A stretch of 40,122 bases of DNA from Sva-07 sp038321235 (GCA_038321235.1 JBBQEU010000013.1:1-40122); one strand, 5' to 3'. Numbered from the stretch's first letter, positions 16,098 through 24,391 are shown. The notes: a model not told the origin generated them from the sequence alone. Program-made: numbers and translations.

Positions 16098-17735
16098 CTA
16101 GGAGTGCGTCAGATCGACGTGTCCCTCAGCGATGCCGCGCGCCGTGGCATGGCTGCGTGGATGCCCGGTGACCGCTTCGAGGAAGTCGTCCCGTGCGATC
16201 ACGAGGAGTTCGGCGTCGCTGGTCGCCGTGACTGTCGCAGTTCGAGGAACGTTGCGCAGAAGTGCGATCTCCCCGAACGACTGTCCGGCCCCGAGCGAGT
16301 TGACCGTCTGGCCATCGCGGACGACGCTGAACGTCCCATCGACGACCAGGAAGTAGTGGTCCCCTGCGTCACCCTGGACGACGACCGCCGCACCGACAGC
16401 TGAGCGACGTCGCACTGCAGTACGACCGAGTCGCTCCACTTTCGGGGCGGGGAGCGCAGCGAACACCGGATCGTGGACCAGACGGTCGATGATCTCGTCG
16501 TCGACCAGCGGGGTGTCATCGGGGCGGCGATGCAAGGTCATCACACCGAAGCCGATGAGAACGAATACCACCATCGCGAGAACGACGAAGGTCTCGTCGA
16601 CGGAGAACCACACGACGAGGAACGTCACGACGAGGCCGCCCATGGCCATTGCAGCCGCCTCGACGCCCTCGACGATCCCGAAGACCCGGCCGAGCACGTC
16701 TGTCGGTGCCCGCCGCTGGATCGTCACGGCAGCGGTGAACTGCAACAGACTCACCCCGACTCCGAGCAGCGCGAACAGCAGCAGCCCGCTCACCAGACCA
16801 TCCGACAACGCCATCGAGGCCAGCGCCAAGCTCACCAGGATTGCGCTGGCCACGAAGACGCCCTCCACCTGCGCGCCGCGCACGATACGCGACACGGCAA
16901 CCACGCCGAACATCCCGCCGACCCCGAAGGCCGCCGCCAGGAGCCCGGCCTGGCCACCGCCACCATCGAGCCGCTCCGCAGCGAACGTCACGAAGAGCAC
17001 GTCAGCGATCCCGCCGACGAGACCGGCCGCGGCCATGAGTCCCACGAGCGTGCGGAGCCGCGCTTCGCGCCGCATCGTCGTGAACCCGGCGAACATGCGG
17101 TCGTTGAGATCACCGACATCGGGAACGTGGTGCGGGTGCTCATCGACGGCGGGGATCATCACCACGATCAGGCATGCGGCCCCGGTGATGAGGGCACACG
17201 CCCCAAAGACCGCCGACGGTGCGTGGAACGCCATCACCAGGCCGGCCATCAGCGGGCCGACCAGCCTGCCTATTTGCTGAATGAGCCCTGTCACGACATT
17301 GGCAGCAACAAGGTCGGCGGGCGTGTGTGTGAGGGTCGGCAGGATCGTGCCCATCACCGGGCGGGTGAACGACACTGCCGTCGCCACGACCGTGCTGGCC
17401 CCATAGACCAGGATCCCGTTGCCGGAGAGCATGGCGAAAGCGACCACCGCCATCGAGATGGACTGGATCGCATAACCCACCGCCAGCGCACGCTGGGGTC
17501 GGAACCGGTCGCCCGCGTACGACGAGAACGGCGTGAGGACCACCGAGGGCATGAGTTGGATGAACGCGATCAATCCCACTTCGCGTGGACCACCTCGTTC
17601 GAAAGCGAAGAACAACACGGCGAGCCACGTGGCGTGTTCGCTGATGGAGAACCCGGTGAACGCGAACTGCACTCGTCGCAACTCGACCGAGCGGGCATTG
17701 CGGAGCAACGAAGCGAACGTGCCGGAGCGATTCAC
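16098..17735 (-). CDS. MFS permease with C-terminal cyclic-nucleotide-binding domain
   Basis: 545 residues. Residues 1-400 are a 12-segment major facilitator of the drug-efflux/MFS_3 type. Residues 420-540 are a cNMP-binding domain whose phosphate-binding cassette GQSFGEIALLRNVPRTATV is complete, including the Arg that contacts the cyclic phosphate. The order implies a transporter gated or stabilised by cAMP or cGMP on its cytoplasmic side (inference). The substrate is unknown. It is convergent with the oxidase gene and divergent from the antitoxin gene, with 38 bases between start codons. Confidence 0.9.
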   Translation of the reverse strand: MNRSGTFASLLRNARSVELRRVQFAFTGFSISEHATWLAVLFFAFERGGPREVGLIAFIQLMPSVVLTPFSSYAGDRFRPQRALAVGYAIQSISMAVVAFAMLSGNGILVYGASTVVATAVSFTRPVMGTILPTLTHTPADLVAANVVTGLIQQIGRLVGPLMAGLVMAFHAPSAVFGACALITGAACLIVVMIPAVDEHPHHVPDVGDLNDRMFAGFTTMRREARLRTLVGLMAAAGLVGGIADVLFVTFAAERLDGGGGQAGLLAAAFGVGGMFGVVAVSRIVRGAQVEGVFVASAILVSLALASMALSDGLVSGLLLFALLGVGVSLLQFTAAVTIQRRAPTDVLGRVFGIVEGVEAAAMAMGGLVVTFLVVWFSVDETFVVLAMVVFVLIGFGVMTLHRRPDDTPLVDDEIIDRLVHDPVFAALPAPKVERLGRTAVRRRSAVGAAVVVQGDAGDHYFLVVDGTFSVVRDGQTVNSLGAGQSFGEIALLRNVPRTATVTATSDAELLVIARDDFLEAVTGHPRSHATARGIAEGHVDLTHS

Positions 17736-17773
17736 GGGACGAGCACGGTCTGTCGTCTGCCCACCCCGTCACC

Positions 17774-18094
17774 GTGCACGGGAATGACACTAGGACGATC
17801 TGGGGCAGCATCGACCCACGGGACAACAGGTTGGACGATGTCATCGAGGAGTCCCGCCGATCGGGTGAGCCGATCTCAGTCACACGACGCGGCAAGAGGG
17901 TGGCTGTCATCTTGGAGTCCGAGGTGTTCGATCGTTTGGCTGACGCTGCCGACGACGCCGAGGATCGGCGCGACCTCGAAGCAGCACGCGCTGACGACGA
18001 CTATGTGCCATGGGATGAGGTCGAGGCTGCGCTCGGGCTCGCGTGGGTCGCTCCTCCGTTGAGATCGCGCGGCGAGCGATCGAGTCGATCGTGA
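17774..18094 (+). CDS. Phd/YefM family antitoxin
   Basis: 106 residues from the GTG at 17774; the exact start is uncertain. Residues 16-60 fit Phd/YefM antitoxins (DDVIEESRRSGEPISVTRRG, then KRVAVILESEVFDRL), the DNA-binding part that represses its own operon. The acidic middle (AADDAEDRRDLEAARADDD) is the toxin-wrapping segment. Family members usually end near EAALGL; here the frame runs on 19 residues into the toxin gene, suggesting the original stop was lost. Overlaps the RelE-like gene by 52 bases. Confidence 0.75.
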   Translation: MHGNDTRTIWGSIDPRDNRLDDVIEESRRSGEPISVTRRGKRVAVILESEVFDRLADAADDAEDRRDLEAARADDDYVPWDEVEAALGLAWVAPPLRSRGERSSRS

Positions 18095-18273
18095 AGTTGC
18101 CTCGTCAGGATCAGCAGCGGAGACGCGCAGCGATTGATCTTCTCGCCGACGAACCCGACCTCCGGGATGTGTTGCGTTGTCTGGCGAGGACTCGGCCTAT
18201 CGAACTCCGCAAGCCAACCAGAAAATCGCTTGCGAGTGGTCCCAACGTCGAGATCGCGACGGTGGCCCCATGA
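18043..18273 (+). pseudogene. RelE/ParE-like toxin, frameshifted
   Basis: The first 46 residues from GTG 18043 look like a RelE toxin (VEIARRAIESIVKLPRQDQQ, then AAIDLLADEP). After that the frame loses resemblance, while LSGEDSAYR, which normally follows in the family, is found in another frame around 18177-18203; the end NVEIATVAP returns to the first frame. At least two indels are needed to restore a normal 85-90 residue toxin, so the mRNA-cutting activity is probably lost. Its antitoxin upstream is also read through at the end. Confidence 0.6.
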
Positions 18274-18335
18274 ATGTGAGAGCCTGTCCTGCTATCACAG
18301 CGCAGCGACGTCCCAGACAGCCCGAAACCACCCTC

Positions 18336-18938
18336 ATGCTGCTCGCAATTCCACTGCTCGCCTTCGTGGTCTTCCAGATTGTCATTCGCGTGTGGCTGCG
18401 TCTTCGCCCGCAAGCGATTCCGTTCGGCTGGTCATGGCTCTTGGAGAACCCGTGGCGCAAGTCGTATCGCGACCCAGAGCGCGTAGCCGAGCAATGCGGG
18501 ATCAGGCCGACAGACACGGTGCTCGAGATCGGCTGCGGGTCTGGGTTGTTCACGCGCTCACTGGCGACGCGCTGCGCGAACCTGATCGCGCAAGACCTCG
18601 AGCCGCGCTACGTCGCTCAGACCAAGGCGAAGTTGTCAGACCTCAGCCACATCGAGTACCTGGTCTGTGATGCCCGCGATCTACAGATGCAAAGCGTGGC
18701 CGACGTGATCGTGCTGATCTCGGTCTTGCCGGAAATCCCTGAGCCAGTGCTGGCGCTCGAGGCCTGCAAACGCGCCCTGAAATCCGGCGGACGAATCGTG
18801 ATTGGCGAGGAGTTGTTCGAACCCGAGTACGTGACCTCGCGCCAGATCGATGCTTATGCCCGAGCAGTTGGCTTGGAAGTCGTGGGGCGCCAGGGCAATG
18901 CGTGGGCGTATCTGACCACCTTCGCGCTGAAGAGGTGA
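18336..18938 (+). CDS. Membrane-anchored SAM-dependent methyltransferase
   Basis: 200 residues from the ATG at 18336; an upstream ATG at 18270 is in frame but adds a non-hydrophobic, unlikely leader. Residues 2-22 are one membrane segment (MLLAIPLLAFVVFQIVI). A class I methyltransferase domain follows, with the SAM motif VLEIGCGSGLFT and acidic loop AQDLEP. It lacks any domain that would tell the substrate; relatives act on lipids and quinones. It lies just after the broken toxin gene, in the region with most signs of transfer. Confidence 0.85.
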   Translation: MLLAIPLLAFVVFQIVIRVWLRLRPQAIPFGWSWLLENPWRKSYRDPERVAEQCGIRPTDTVLEIGCGSGLFTRSLATRCANLIAQDLEPRYVAQTKAKLSDLSHIEYLVCDARDLQMQSVADVIVLISVLPEIPEPVLALEACKRALKSGGRIVIGEELFEPEYVTSRQIDAYARAVGLEVVGRQGNAWAYLTTFALKR

Positions 18939-19307
18939 CGACCTCGATCCAGAACTTCTGTCTCGACGAGACGTTCAGAACTGCTCCGCCTGCAGACGCC
19001 CAGCTGGGCGACTTGCGCCCGTGCTCGGTGGTCAGGACCTTGCGAACATCCTCTTCATGATTCGGTCGATGAGAAGCGGCTTGGCGTTCCTTTCGCCGTC
19101 CGTGGACAGCGAAGATCTGGCACTGCAGGACGCCTCGCCGGGGCAACGTGGACATTGGGGAGAGAACCCAACACCTTCGACCTCGACGACACCGCATCGA
19201 ACATCGCCAACACTGGCCCGATCAAGCTGTCAGCAGCCGGGGCATGGTGCCTCTACACGTTCAGCGCCCACCACTACTGAATCGGTCGCTCCAGGCGCTC
19301 GTGCAGG
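18939..19307 (+). other. Region with a probable gene remnant
   Basis: No intact gene. One frame on the + strand is open from about 18960 to the TGA at 19278-19280 without a start codon, and its last 38 codons read like native protein (TFDLDDTASNIANTG, then PIKLSAAGAWCLYTF). This looks like the 3' end of an exported protein that has lost its front. I cannot name the family. Confidence 0.35.
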
Positions 19308-20270
19308 TCAGGGTCCGTCGAGCAGGCTGACGATGACGCGTGCATCAGCTCTCACCTGGTTCACGCTCCGCGTGGCGGGCCGGGGGCGGGCAGTCGGCAC
19401 CTCCGAGTCCGAGACGGCGTGCAATTCGACCAGCAACGTCTCCCCTCCCTGTTGGGCGTGGCCTTGCCATAGGAACCATCGCGTGGTGTCCGACCGAGTT
19501 CCTGCCCCTCCATCAGAACAGCGGATTGCCGTGCTCGCCGCAATCGACTGACACAACCCCGCCGCCAATCCGCCCCCGTGAGGCGCATAGCCGCCAGCAA
19601 ACCCGTTGGGTGAATGAAGATGAACGATCAACTCTGGTCGCACATCTGCGATGAAGACCATCAACGCGTTCGTCTCGGGTTGCGAGCGGCTTCCTCCATC
19701 AGCGTTCAAGTCAACTTGATTGGCATTTCGTCGTTCATACGCTGCGTAACCGTCAGGATTCAGCGTTGGGATGAGCCAAATCCCACGGCGAGTAGGCGGA
19801 CGGGAACGCACTTCGTCGGAGAGCAACGTCGGCGAGCACTCGTCGCCATGTACTTGTCCCACGATCACGACGAGCGCTGACGGAGCAGACGGCCCCCAGT
19901 ACTCCGCCCATATTGGACGTCCCAACAACGAGGTCCCGATCTGTCGAAGTTGCTGAGGACGGGACCCGGCCAACCCGGGTAGACCCGTCGCCAAGGAGTC
20001 GCAGACTCCTGACGGGTACTCAGGAGGCGGCGGGGGAAACAACTGGACGCTTGCTCCACGCTCGGCGACTGCAAGCGCGTCGGCCGACCGATCGATCGAG
20101 CTGACGAATCCGGCGCCGAGAGCAGGCGAGAATGGAACAAGCGACTCCGAAGTGGCTGCGGAAGTAGTCGAGTCGCCCGCTGTGCTCACGGCGGCCACAG
20201 CACCGATTGCCAGGGCAGCGAAGGACGCAAACTTCAGCAGCGCACAGCTGTCCCGGATTGCTCTCGACAT
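19308..20270 (-). CDS. Secreted M14 family zinc carboxypeptidase
   Basis: 320 residues from the ATG at 20270. A longer frame to 20453 is open but runs through the toxin-antitoxin relic on the other strand. Residues 10-31 are a signal peptide. The zinc ligands are His141 and Glu144 of QVHGDE and the His of ELIVHLHSP; NPDGY and RNANQVDLNADG are the substrate-binding motifs; the general-base Glu is in LLVELHA. Complete active site. It resembles bacterial M14 peptidases of the MpaA type that trim peptidoglycan peptides, but acts outside the membrane if the signal is right. Slightly short for the family. Confidence 0.82.
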   Translation of the reverse strand: MSRAIRDSCALLKFASFAALAIGAVAAVSTAGDSTTSAATSESLVPFSPALGAGFVSSIDRSADALAVAERGASVQLFPPPPPEYPSGVCDSLATGLPGLAGSRPQQLRQIGTSLLGRPIWAEYWGPSAPSALVVIVGQVHGDECSPTLLSDEVRSRPPTRRGIWLIPTLNPDGYAAYERRNANQVDLNADGGSRSQPETNALMVFIADVRPELIVHLHSPNGFAGGYAPHGGGLAAGLCQSIAASTAIRCSDGGAGTRSDTTRWFLWQGHAQQGGETLLVELHAVSDSEVPTARPRPATRSVNQVRADARVIVSLLDGP

Positions 20271-20375
20271 CTTCGGTGCCCCTGTTCGTCCGCGCTCCTG
20301 CAACGGTGGCGGCACGCTAGATGCCAAAGCCCTAGCGGCTCCAAACGGCCGCCGGCCAGCGCCATCGGCGACCTG

Positions 20376-20490
20376 GAGCGAATCGCCACCACCGAAGCTC
20401 GCCAAGCCCGCCAGCGACCCGGCGCACATTGACGCCGACTCACAGTTCTTCACCGAACTTGGCGTTCAACTCGGCGAATTGCGTGGCCCC
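20376..20490 (+). pseudogene. Decayed copy of the toxin-antitoxin junction found at 22857-22970
   Basis: About 115 bases match the opposite strand of 22857-22970 closely (for example CGCCAAGCCCGCCAG and CACAGTTCTTCACCGAACT are identical in both). The match covers the last 13 codons of the antitoxin and the first 20 of the toxin. In the intact pair the antitoxin stop and toxin start share GTGA; here a T-to-C change gives GCGA, destroying both signals at once, and one base is missing a few codons later. The rest of the module is gone. It lies just upstream of the M14 gene on the opposite strand. Confidence 0.75.
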
Positions 20491-20513
20491 GATTCCGCGC
20501 ACCACGAGGTGGC

Positions 20514-20537
20514 GATCCGGATCAGCCGATCCGGATC
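20514..20537. terminator. Hairpin across the SDR stop codon
   Basis: Two copies of GATCCGGATC (20514-20523 and 20528-20537), each itself palindromic, flank a 4-base loop, giving a 10-bp stem. It straddles the stop codon of the SDR gene on the - strand and could end its transcript. No T-run. Confidence 0.45.
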
Positions 20538-21343
20538 GATTGACCACCGTCGACCGGCAGGATGACGCCGGTGATCCAGCCGGCATCGTCCGACGCCAGA
20601 AAGAGCGCAGCGTTGGCGACGTCCCAGGCCGTTCCCTGACGCCCGAGAGGGACCCGGCTGGCCCGCCCGGAGGCATAATCGTCACGATCCACGCCGAGCG
20701 CTTCGGCAGCAGCATCAACCCCCATCGGCGTGTCGATGAAGCCGGGCATGATCGCGTTGGCGCGGACGCCGTACTTTGCGTTGGTGATCGCAAGGCTGGT
20801 GGTGAGGGCGTTGACCCCCGCCTTGGAGAGGCGGTAGGCGGTGAGATTGCCCGCCGACGCGATCGCCGCAACTGACGAGACGTTGACGATCGCCCCGTGC
20901 TTGGATCGGCGCAATTCGGGAACCGCTGAGCGGCATGTGCGCCACAGCGCTCGGAGGTTGACGTCCATGATCCGGTCGTAGGCTTCGTCGTCGAGGCGAT
21001 GTGGCGGGCCGTCGCCGAGTCCAATGCCCACATTGTTGTGGAGGATGTCGATTCCCCCCATGGCCTCGACAGCGGCGTTGATGATCCTGTCCGGAGCGTC
21101 GTGTGCTGTGATGTCGGCGATGATGGTCTCGATCGGGCCGGTGCCGTCGACCTCGGCCCCGATCATCGCAACAGTGTCAGCGAGTTGTGCCGCCGATCGA
21201 TCGACGAGGAACACCCGTGCGCCAGCGCGAGCGAACGTGATCGCAGTGGCCCGACCGTTGCCGATGGTTGCTCCGGGGGTTTGGCCGGCGCCCACGATCA
21301 CGGCCCGTCGCCCCTCCAGACGTCGATCCATCTGTGTCGTCAT
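20522..21343 (-). CDS. Short-chain dehydrogenase/reductase
   Basis: 273 residues, classical SDR. NAD(P)-binding glycine loop VGAGQTPGATIGNGRA, the NNVG motif (usual NNAG), catalytic Ser in NVSSVA and the YRLSK Tyr/Lys pair are all present, and the C-terminal ITGVILPVDGG is typical. Oxidises or reduces an alcohol/ketone with NAD(P)H. Substrate is unknown. It is divergent from the racemase-like gene, 187 bases apart. Confidence 0.93.
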   Translation of the reverse strand: MTTQMDRRLEGRRAVIVGAGQTPGATIGNGRATAITFARAGARVFLVDRSAAQLADTVAMIGAEVDGTGPIETIIADITAHDAPDRIINAAVEAMGGIDILHNNVGIGLGDGPPHRLDDEAYDRIMDVNLRALWRTCRSAVPELRRSKHGAIVNVSSVAAIASAGNLTAYRLSKAGVNALTTSLAITNAKYGVRANAIMPGFIDTPMGVDAAAEALGVDRDDYASGRASRVPLGRQGTAWDVANAALFLASDDAGWITGVILPVDGGQSIRIG

Positions 21344-21530
21344 GGCGCGAGGTTACGGAAGCGCCGGCCCGCAGCTTCGGTCGGCGGTCACCGACGACCG
21401 ATCAGAACGGTCGCAGACGGGTCGATCTCATCGGCGAAGGATCCGGCAGCGACGGGCTGCGAACCCCTCGACCGTCCGGTTGGGATCGGTAACCGTACGC
21501 CGTTGGGCGAACGACGTTCGGTCCTCGGGC

Positions 21531-22091
21531 ATGATGGGGGTCGTGGTGCGCGTGCTCTTCGTTGGACCGACGTCTCGTTCGTGGACGTCGCTCGAGGCCG
21601 AGGTCAACGCTGACCTCGAGCGACTCGCGCGACCCGGTGTCGAGTTGGCGTATCGGTGCACCGGTACCGGTCCGCTCGACATCCGCTCCGCAGCGGACGC
21701 GAGTCAGGCCGCGCCCGGTGTCGTCGCAGCTGTTCGGCGTGCGGAAGTCGATGGTTTCAGCGGTGTGGTCGTCGATTGCACGGAGGACCCCGGTGTGGTC
21801 GAGGCCGAGCAGCTGGTGGCGATTCCAGTGGTGGGCGCCGGCAACGCGTTGGAGCGAGCGATCGCCGTTGCTGCGGCGCCGATCGTCCGTGTGAGCGCCG
21901 ACGATCTGCGCTTGTGGTCCGCTGACGAACTGGCCGCGCGGACGGCGGGAGCCGCCACGGTGGTGTTCGGTGGCACGGGCTGGTCGCACATCGTCGAGGC
22001 CCTGACCGTCGACCGGCCCGGTCTCGTGGTGCTCGAACCGCTCGCAGTTGCTCTCGACGCCTGCCTGGCGCGCCTTGCCGACACCGCCTGA
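21531..22091 (+). CDS. Asp/Glu/hydantoin racemase superfamily protein, second cysteine missing
   Basis: 186 residues from the ATG at 21531. A GTG at 21546 (giving VRVLFVGPTS) has a G-rich stretch before it and may be the true start. The fold is recognised from VRVLFVGPTSRSW and VVVDCTEDPGVVEAEQL, which carries the first catalytic Cys, followed by IPVVGAGNALERA. The second catalytic Cys, normally in a GCAGM-like motif, reads VVFGGTGWS here: Gly replaces Cys. With one thiol it cannot work as a standard two-base racemase, so it may be a decarboxylase-like, isomerase-like or inactive relative. Divergent SDR gene upstream. Confidence 0.7.
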   Translation: MMGVVVRVLFVGPTSRSWTSLEAEVNADLERLARPGVELAYRCTGTGPLDIRSAADASQAAPGVVAAVRRAEVDGFSGVVVDCTEDPGVVEAEQLVAIPVVGAGNALERAIAVAAAPIVRVSADDLRLWSADELAARTAGAATVVFGGTGWSHIVEALTVDRPGLVVLEPLAVALDACLARLADTA

Positions 22092-22625
22092 CGGGGCGCT
22101 CTCGGGGTTGTCGGCTGGGAGCGGGAGGGTGTTCGCCCCATAGAGCGGACCGGTACCCGATGTCGCGTTGCGGGGGATCCGGTAGTTGGTCCATGGATCG
22201 GAAACCGGTGCTGACTTCAACGTCACGTCGCAGCGGTTCAGCTACCGAGATCGGCGAGGTGGCCAGCGTCCGGTTGAGGATCGGCAACGCACAGCTGGTT
22301 TTTGAGTCAGCCCAGATCTTCGAAACACCGACCATCGCTGACACAAATCGAGAGACACCTCCAGCCGACCCGCTCGCCCGTCGCGTCGCGTCGGGCGCCG
22401 TCTCAGATGACGACGGGCGGCCGGACAGGTTCGTGCCGGAGTTCGGGCACTCTCGACCACGCGATTTCGGGTTCAGATGCCGATCGACAACCGGACATAG
22501 TCAGCGCCCGCGTCACGATCTTCGGCCGAGCGTCATCTTGCAGCGGCCGGATTCGATGACGACCTCGCACACTTCGTCGGATCTGTGGTGCGTAGGGTCT
22601 GAGTCCGACGGGGAATACTGGGCGG
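22092..22625. other. 534-base stretch without a recognisable gene
   Basis: I see no supportable gene. Several frames stay open because of high GC, but none has a family motif, ribosome-binding site or start in a sensible place. One short stretch read leftward near 22100-22226 has a protein-like composition (PWTNYRIPRNATSG) and may be debris. Confidence 0.4.
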
Positions 22626-22934
22626 CTATCGAGGCCCGCTCAGGTCGATCTCGATGCCGAACAGTGAGATCGAATCGTCGTCGATCAGTTGCCCGACGAC
22701 GACAACTGCGTACACGAGACGGCCGCCGGCGACCAGGTAGCGGTAGTCGTCTCGTTCCGGGTACAGGCTGAGCAGCTCATCGAAGCGTGCGGCGAACGCT
22801 TCGGCAATCGTCGGCAGCTCGATCAACAAGAAGTCACTGGCCGACGGTTCACCGTTGGGGCCGCGCGATTCGCCGAGCTGGGCGTCCAGTTCGGTGAAGA
22901 ACTGTGGGTCGACACGAACCGTGCGCCGGGTCAC
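22626..22934 (-). CDS. Putative toxin of a small toxin-antitoxin-like pair
   Basis: 102 residues from the GTG at 22934, whose GTGA overlaps the stop of the upstream gene. No motif lets me name the family with certainty. The layout (short helix start VDPQFFTELDAQLGE, a second helical part FAARFDELLSLYPE, then strands RYLVAGGRLVYAVVVVGQL) is compatible with a RelE/ParE-like fold. Size, overlap with a 61-residue acidic/basic partner, and location among other toxin-antitoxin debris support a toxin role (inference). A decayed second copy of the junction lies at 20376-20490. Confidence 0.6.
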   Translation of the reverse strand: MTRRTVRVDPQFFTELDAQLGESRGPNGEPSASDFLLIELPTIAEAFAARFDELLSLYPERDDYRYLVAGGRLVYAVVVVGQLIDDDSISLFGIEIDLSGPR

Positions 22935-23116
22935 TGGCGGGCTTGGCGACCTTCGGTGGCTGCGATTCGAGCGTCAGCTTTGCGCCTGGCAGCGTCGATC
23001 AGGTCAGCAGGAACGCTGGTGGGGTCGTTCACGAATCCGGCTTGGATCGTGGCAGCGCGTACGTCGGGGGTCAGCGCTTCGAGTTCAGCGGCTGACCAGA
23101 TCCGATCGACGTCCAT
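22931..23116 (-). CDS. Putative antitoxin of a small toxin-antitoxin-like pair
   Basis: 61 residues from the ATG at 23116. The first half, DRIWSAAELEALTPDVRAAT, looks helical; the second half is Ala/Arg-rich, ending TEGRQARQ. No DNA-binding motif that I can name. It precedes and overlaps the 102-residue putative toxin by four bases, the usual order for antitoxin-toxin operons. The last 13 codons recur in the relic at 20376-20414. Confidence 0.55.
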   Translation of the reverse strand: MDVDRIWSAAELEALTPDVRAATIQAGFVNDPTSVPADLIDAARRKADARIAATEGRQARQ

Positions 23117-23546
23117 CTCTCAAACTGTAGCTGCTCGGCCATCGGTGAGGTCAGACACCGCCGAGCCCCTCCCGCAGTAGGGCTGCCTGAATCGAACTGC
23201 CGCCGCACTTCTTGCGTTGTCTCGGAAGCGGATCCCCAAACGAAACACATCGGGGCAGTCTCGGCCGACCGCCCCGGCCGCTCTCGTATCTGGTTATCCC
23301 GCACTGGACGGCGCAGGTATCAGGCACTTCGGTTGGACTCGGGCGCGCGCCGCGAGGAACAGGCTCCGGCCACAGAACGCCAGGCATGCCATGCAACCTG
23401 CTCCGTCCTGACCGCTGGTTCGGTGTTGGCCGTCGGGTGAAGCCGTCTGGGGGCTGGTAGGTGCGATGTCGACGGCCCCGTCAGCGCGAGCTCGTCGAGC
23501 TGCCGGAGCGGTGAGATAGTGGTCCCACCGGCGGGAACGTCGCGTC
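23117..23546. other. 430-base stretch without a recognisable gene
   Basis: Probably contains the promoter of the leftward antitoxin gene close to 23117. Open frames exist on both strands but none shows a family signature or a plausible start; I see nothing else in it. Confidence 0.4.
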
Positions 23547-23861
23547 GTGAGGGTCGTCTATAGTCAGGACAGGGAGGTGGGCGGTCTGGTCGATGGCGCT
23601 GTGGTGTTCACCGACCTGGTCGGGTCGACGGCGCTCGCGTTTCGGGTCGGTCCGGAGGCTGCTGAGCGGCTGCGGGTCGAGCACTTCTCGTTGCTTTGCG
23701 GAGTGGTCGGCCGTCACGAGGGTCGTGAGATCAAGAACCCCGGCGACGGCGACTGGCAGTACAATCTGGTAACCCCGTCGGCGTGGGCGGGTCAGTGCCG
23801 CGTCATCAACGTCGAGCTGAACGACCGAACCTCACGATTGGCGACGATCTCGTTCCGATGA
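23547..23861 (+). pseudogene. Truncated class III adenylate cyclase
   Basis: Residues 10-72 match the start of a class III cyclase domain: AVVFTDLVGSTALA with the first metal Asp, then RLRVEHFSLL and REIKNPGDGDW, which corresponds to the usual GREVKNLGDG. Everything after GDG is lost, including the second metal site, substrate-specifying and transition-state residues, and the frame runs into unrelated sequence to a TGA at 23859-23861. No cyclase activity is possible. The tail overlaps the ATG of the next gene. Confidence 0.75.
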
Positions 23862-24391
23862 GCGAGCGCAGCTCCCGGGTCCGCCTCGCCGCAGTGGTCG
23901 TAGGTGCGGTGATTGCGGTCGTCGTCGTGATCGCGGTCGTGGTCGGTTCCGACGACGACTCGCGGCTCGACGAACTGGCCAACGATCCAATCCTCGTCGA
24001 TACGCCGGTCACCGCCGAGGTGCGCCAACCGGCCATCGTCAATCCCGCGCGGGAGGAGGCGTTCGGAGTCCGCGAGGAGTTCCATACGGCCGGCGCCCGA
24101 TGGTCGGTCCCTCTTGGACTGGACGCCACCGCCGCTGCATGGGCGAACTCGCTGGTCGACGACGACGTCTGGCAAGACGTGGTCGCTGTCTGTCGGGTGT
24201 ACGCCGACGGGCTGCGCCAGATCGGGCTAGCGGCTCGCCGGTCGGCCAACGGATACACCTTGTCGGCGAGCATCGATTTCGTGCCGGCCGATGCGGACAC
24301 GACAGGGGTGAGCGTCACTCTGTTCGTGCCGGTCGACGGCGACGGCGGGCCCACGGCGGCTGCGCCGCCTGACCTCGCGTGTCTCGAGTAA
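23858..24391 (+). CDS. Hypothetical single-pass membrane protein
   Basis: 177 residues from the ATG at 23858, which overlaps the stop of the cyclase remnant (ATGA), so it is probably translated by coupling. Residues 8-32 are one strong membrane segment (AAVVVGAVIAVVVVIAVVVG). The rest, expected outside the cell, has an Asp-rich start and a compact alpha/beta-looking part with two cysteines (VAVCRVYA and the final ACLE). No family recognised. Whether it formed part of the lost cyclase operon cannot be told. Confidence 0.55.
   Translation: MSERSSRVRLAAVVVGAVIAVVVVIAVVVGSDDDSRLDELANDPILVDTPVTAEVRQPAIVNPAREEAFGVREEFHTAGARWSVPLGLDATAAAWANSLVDDDVWQDVVAVCRVYADGLRQIGLAARRSANGYTLSASIDFVPADADTTGVSVTLFVPVDGDGGPTAAAPPDLACLE

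Noticed and set aside
20271..20453. N-terminal extension of the M14 peptidase to 20453
   Set aside because: The extension is the reverse strand of the toxin-antitoxin relic and precedes the signal peptide, so the ATG at 20270 is the better start.
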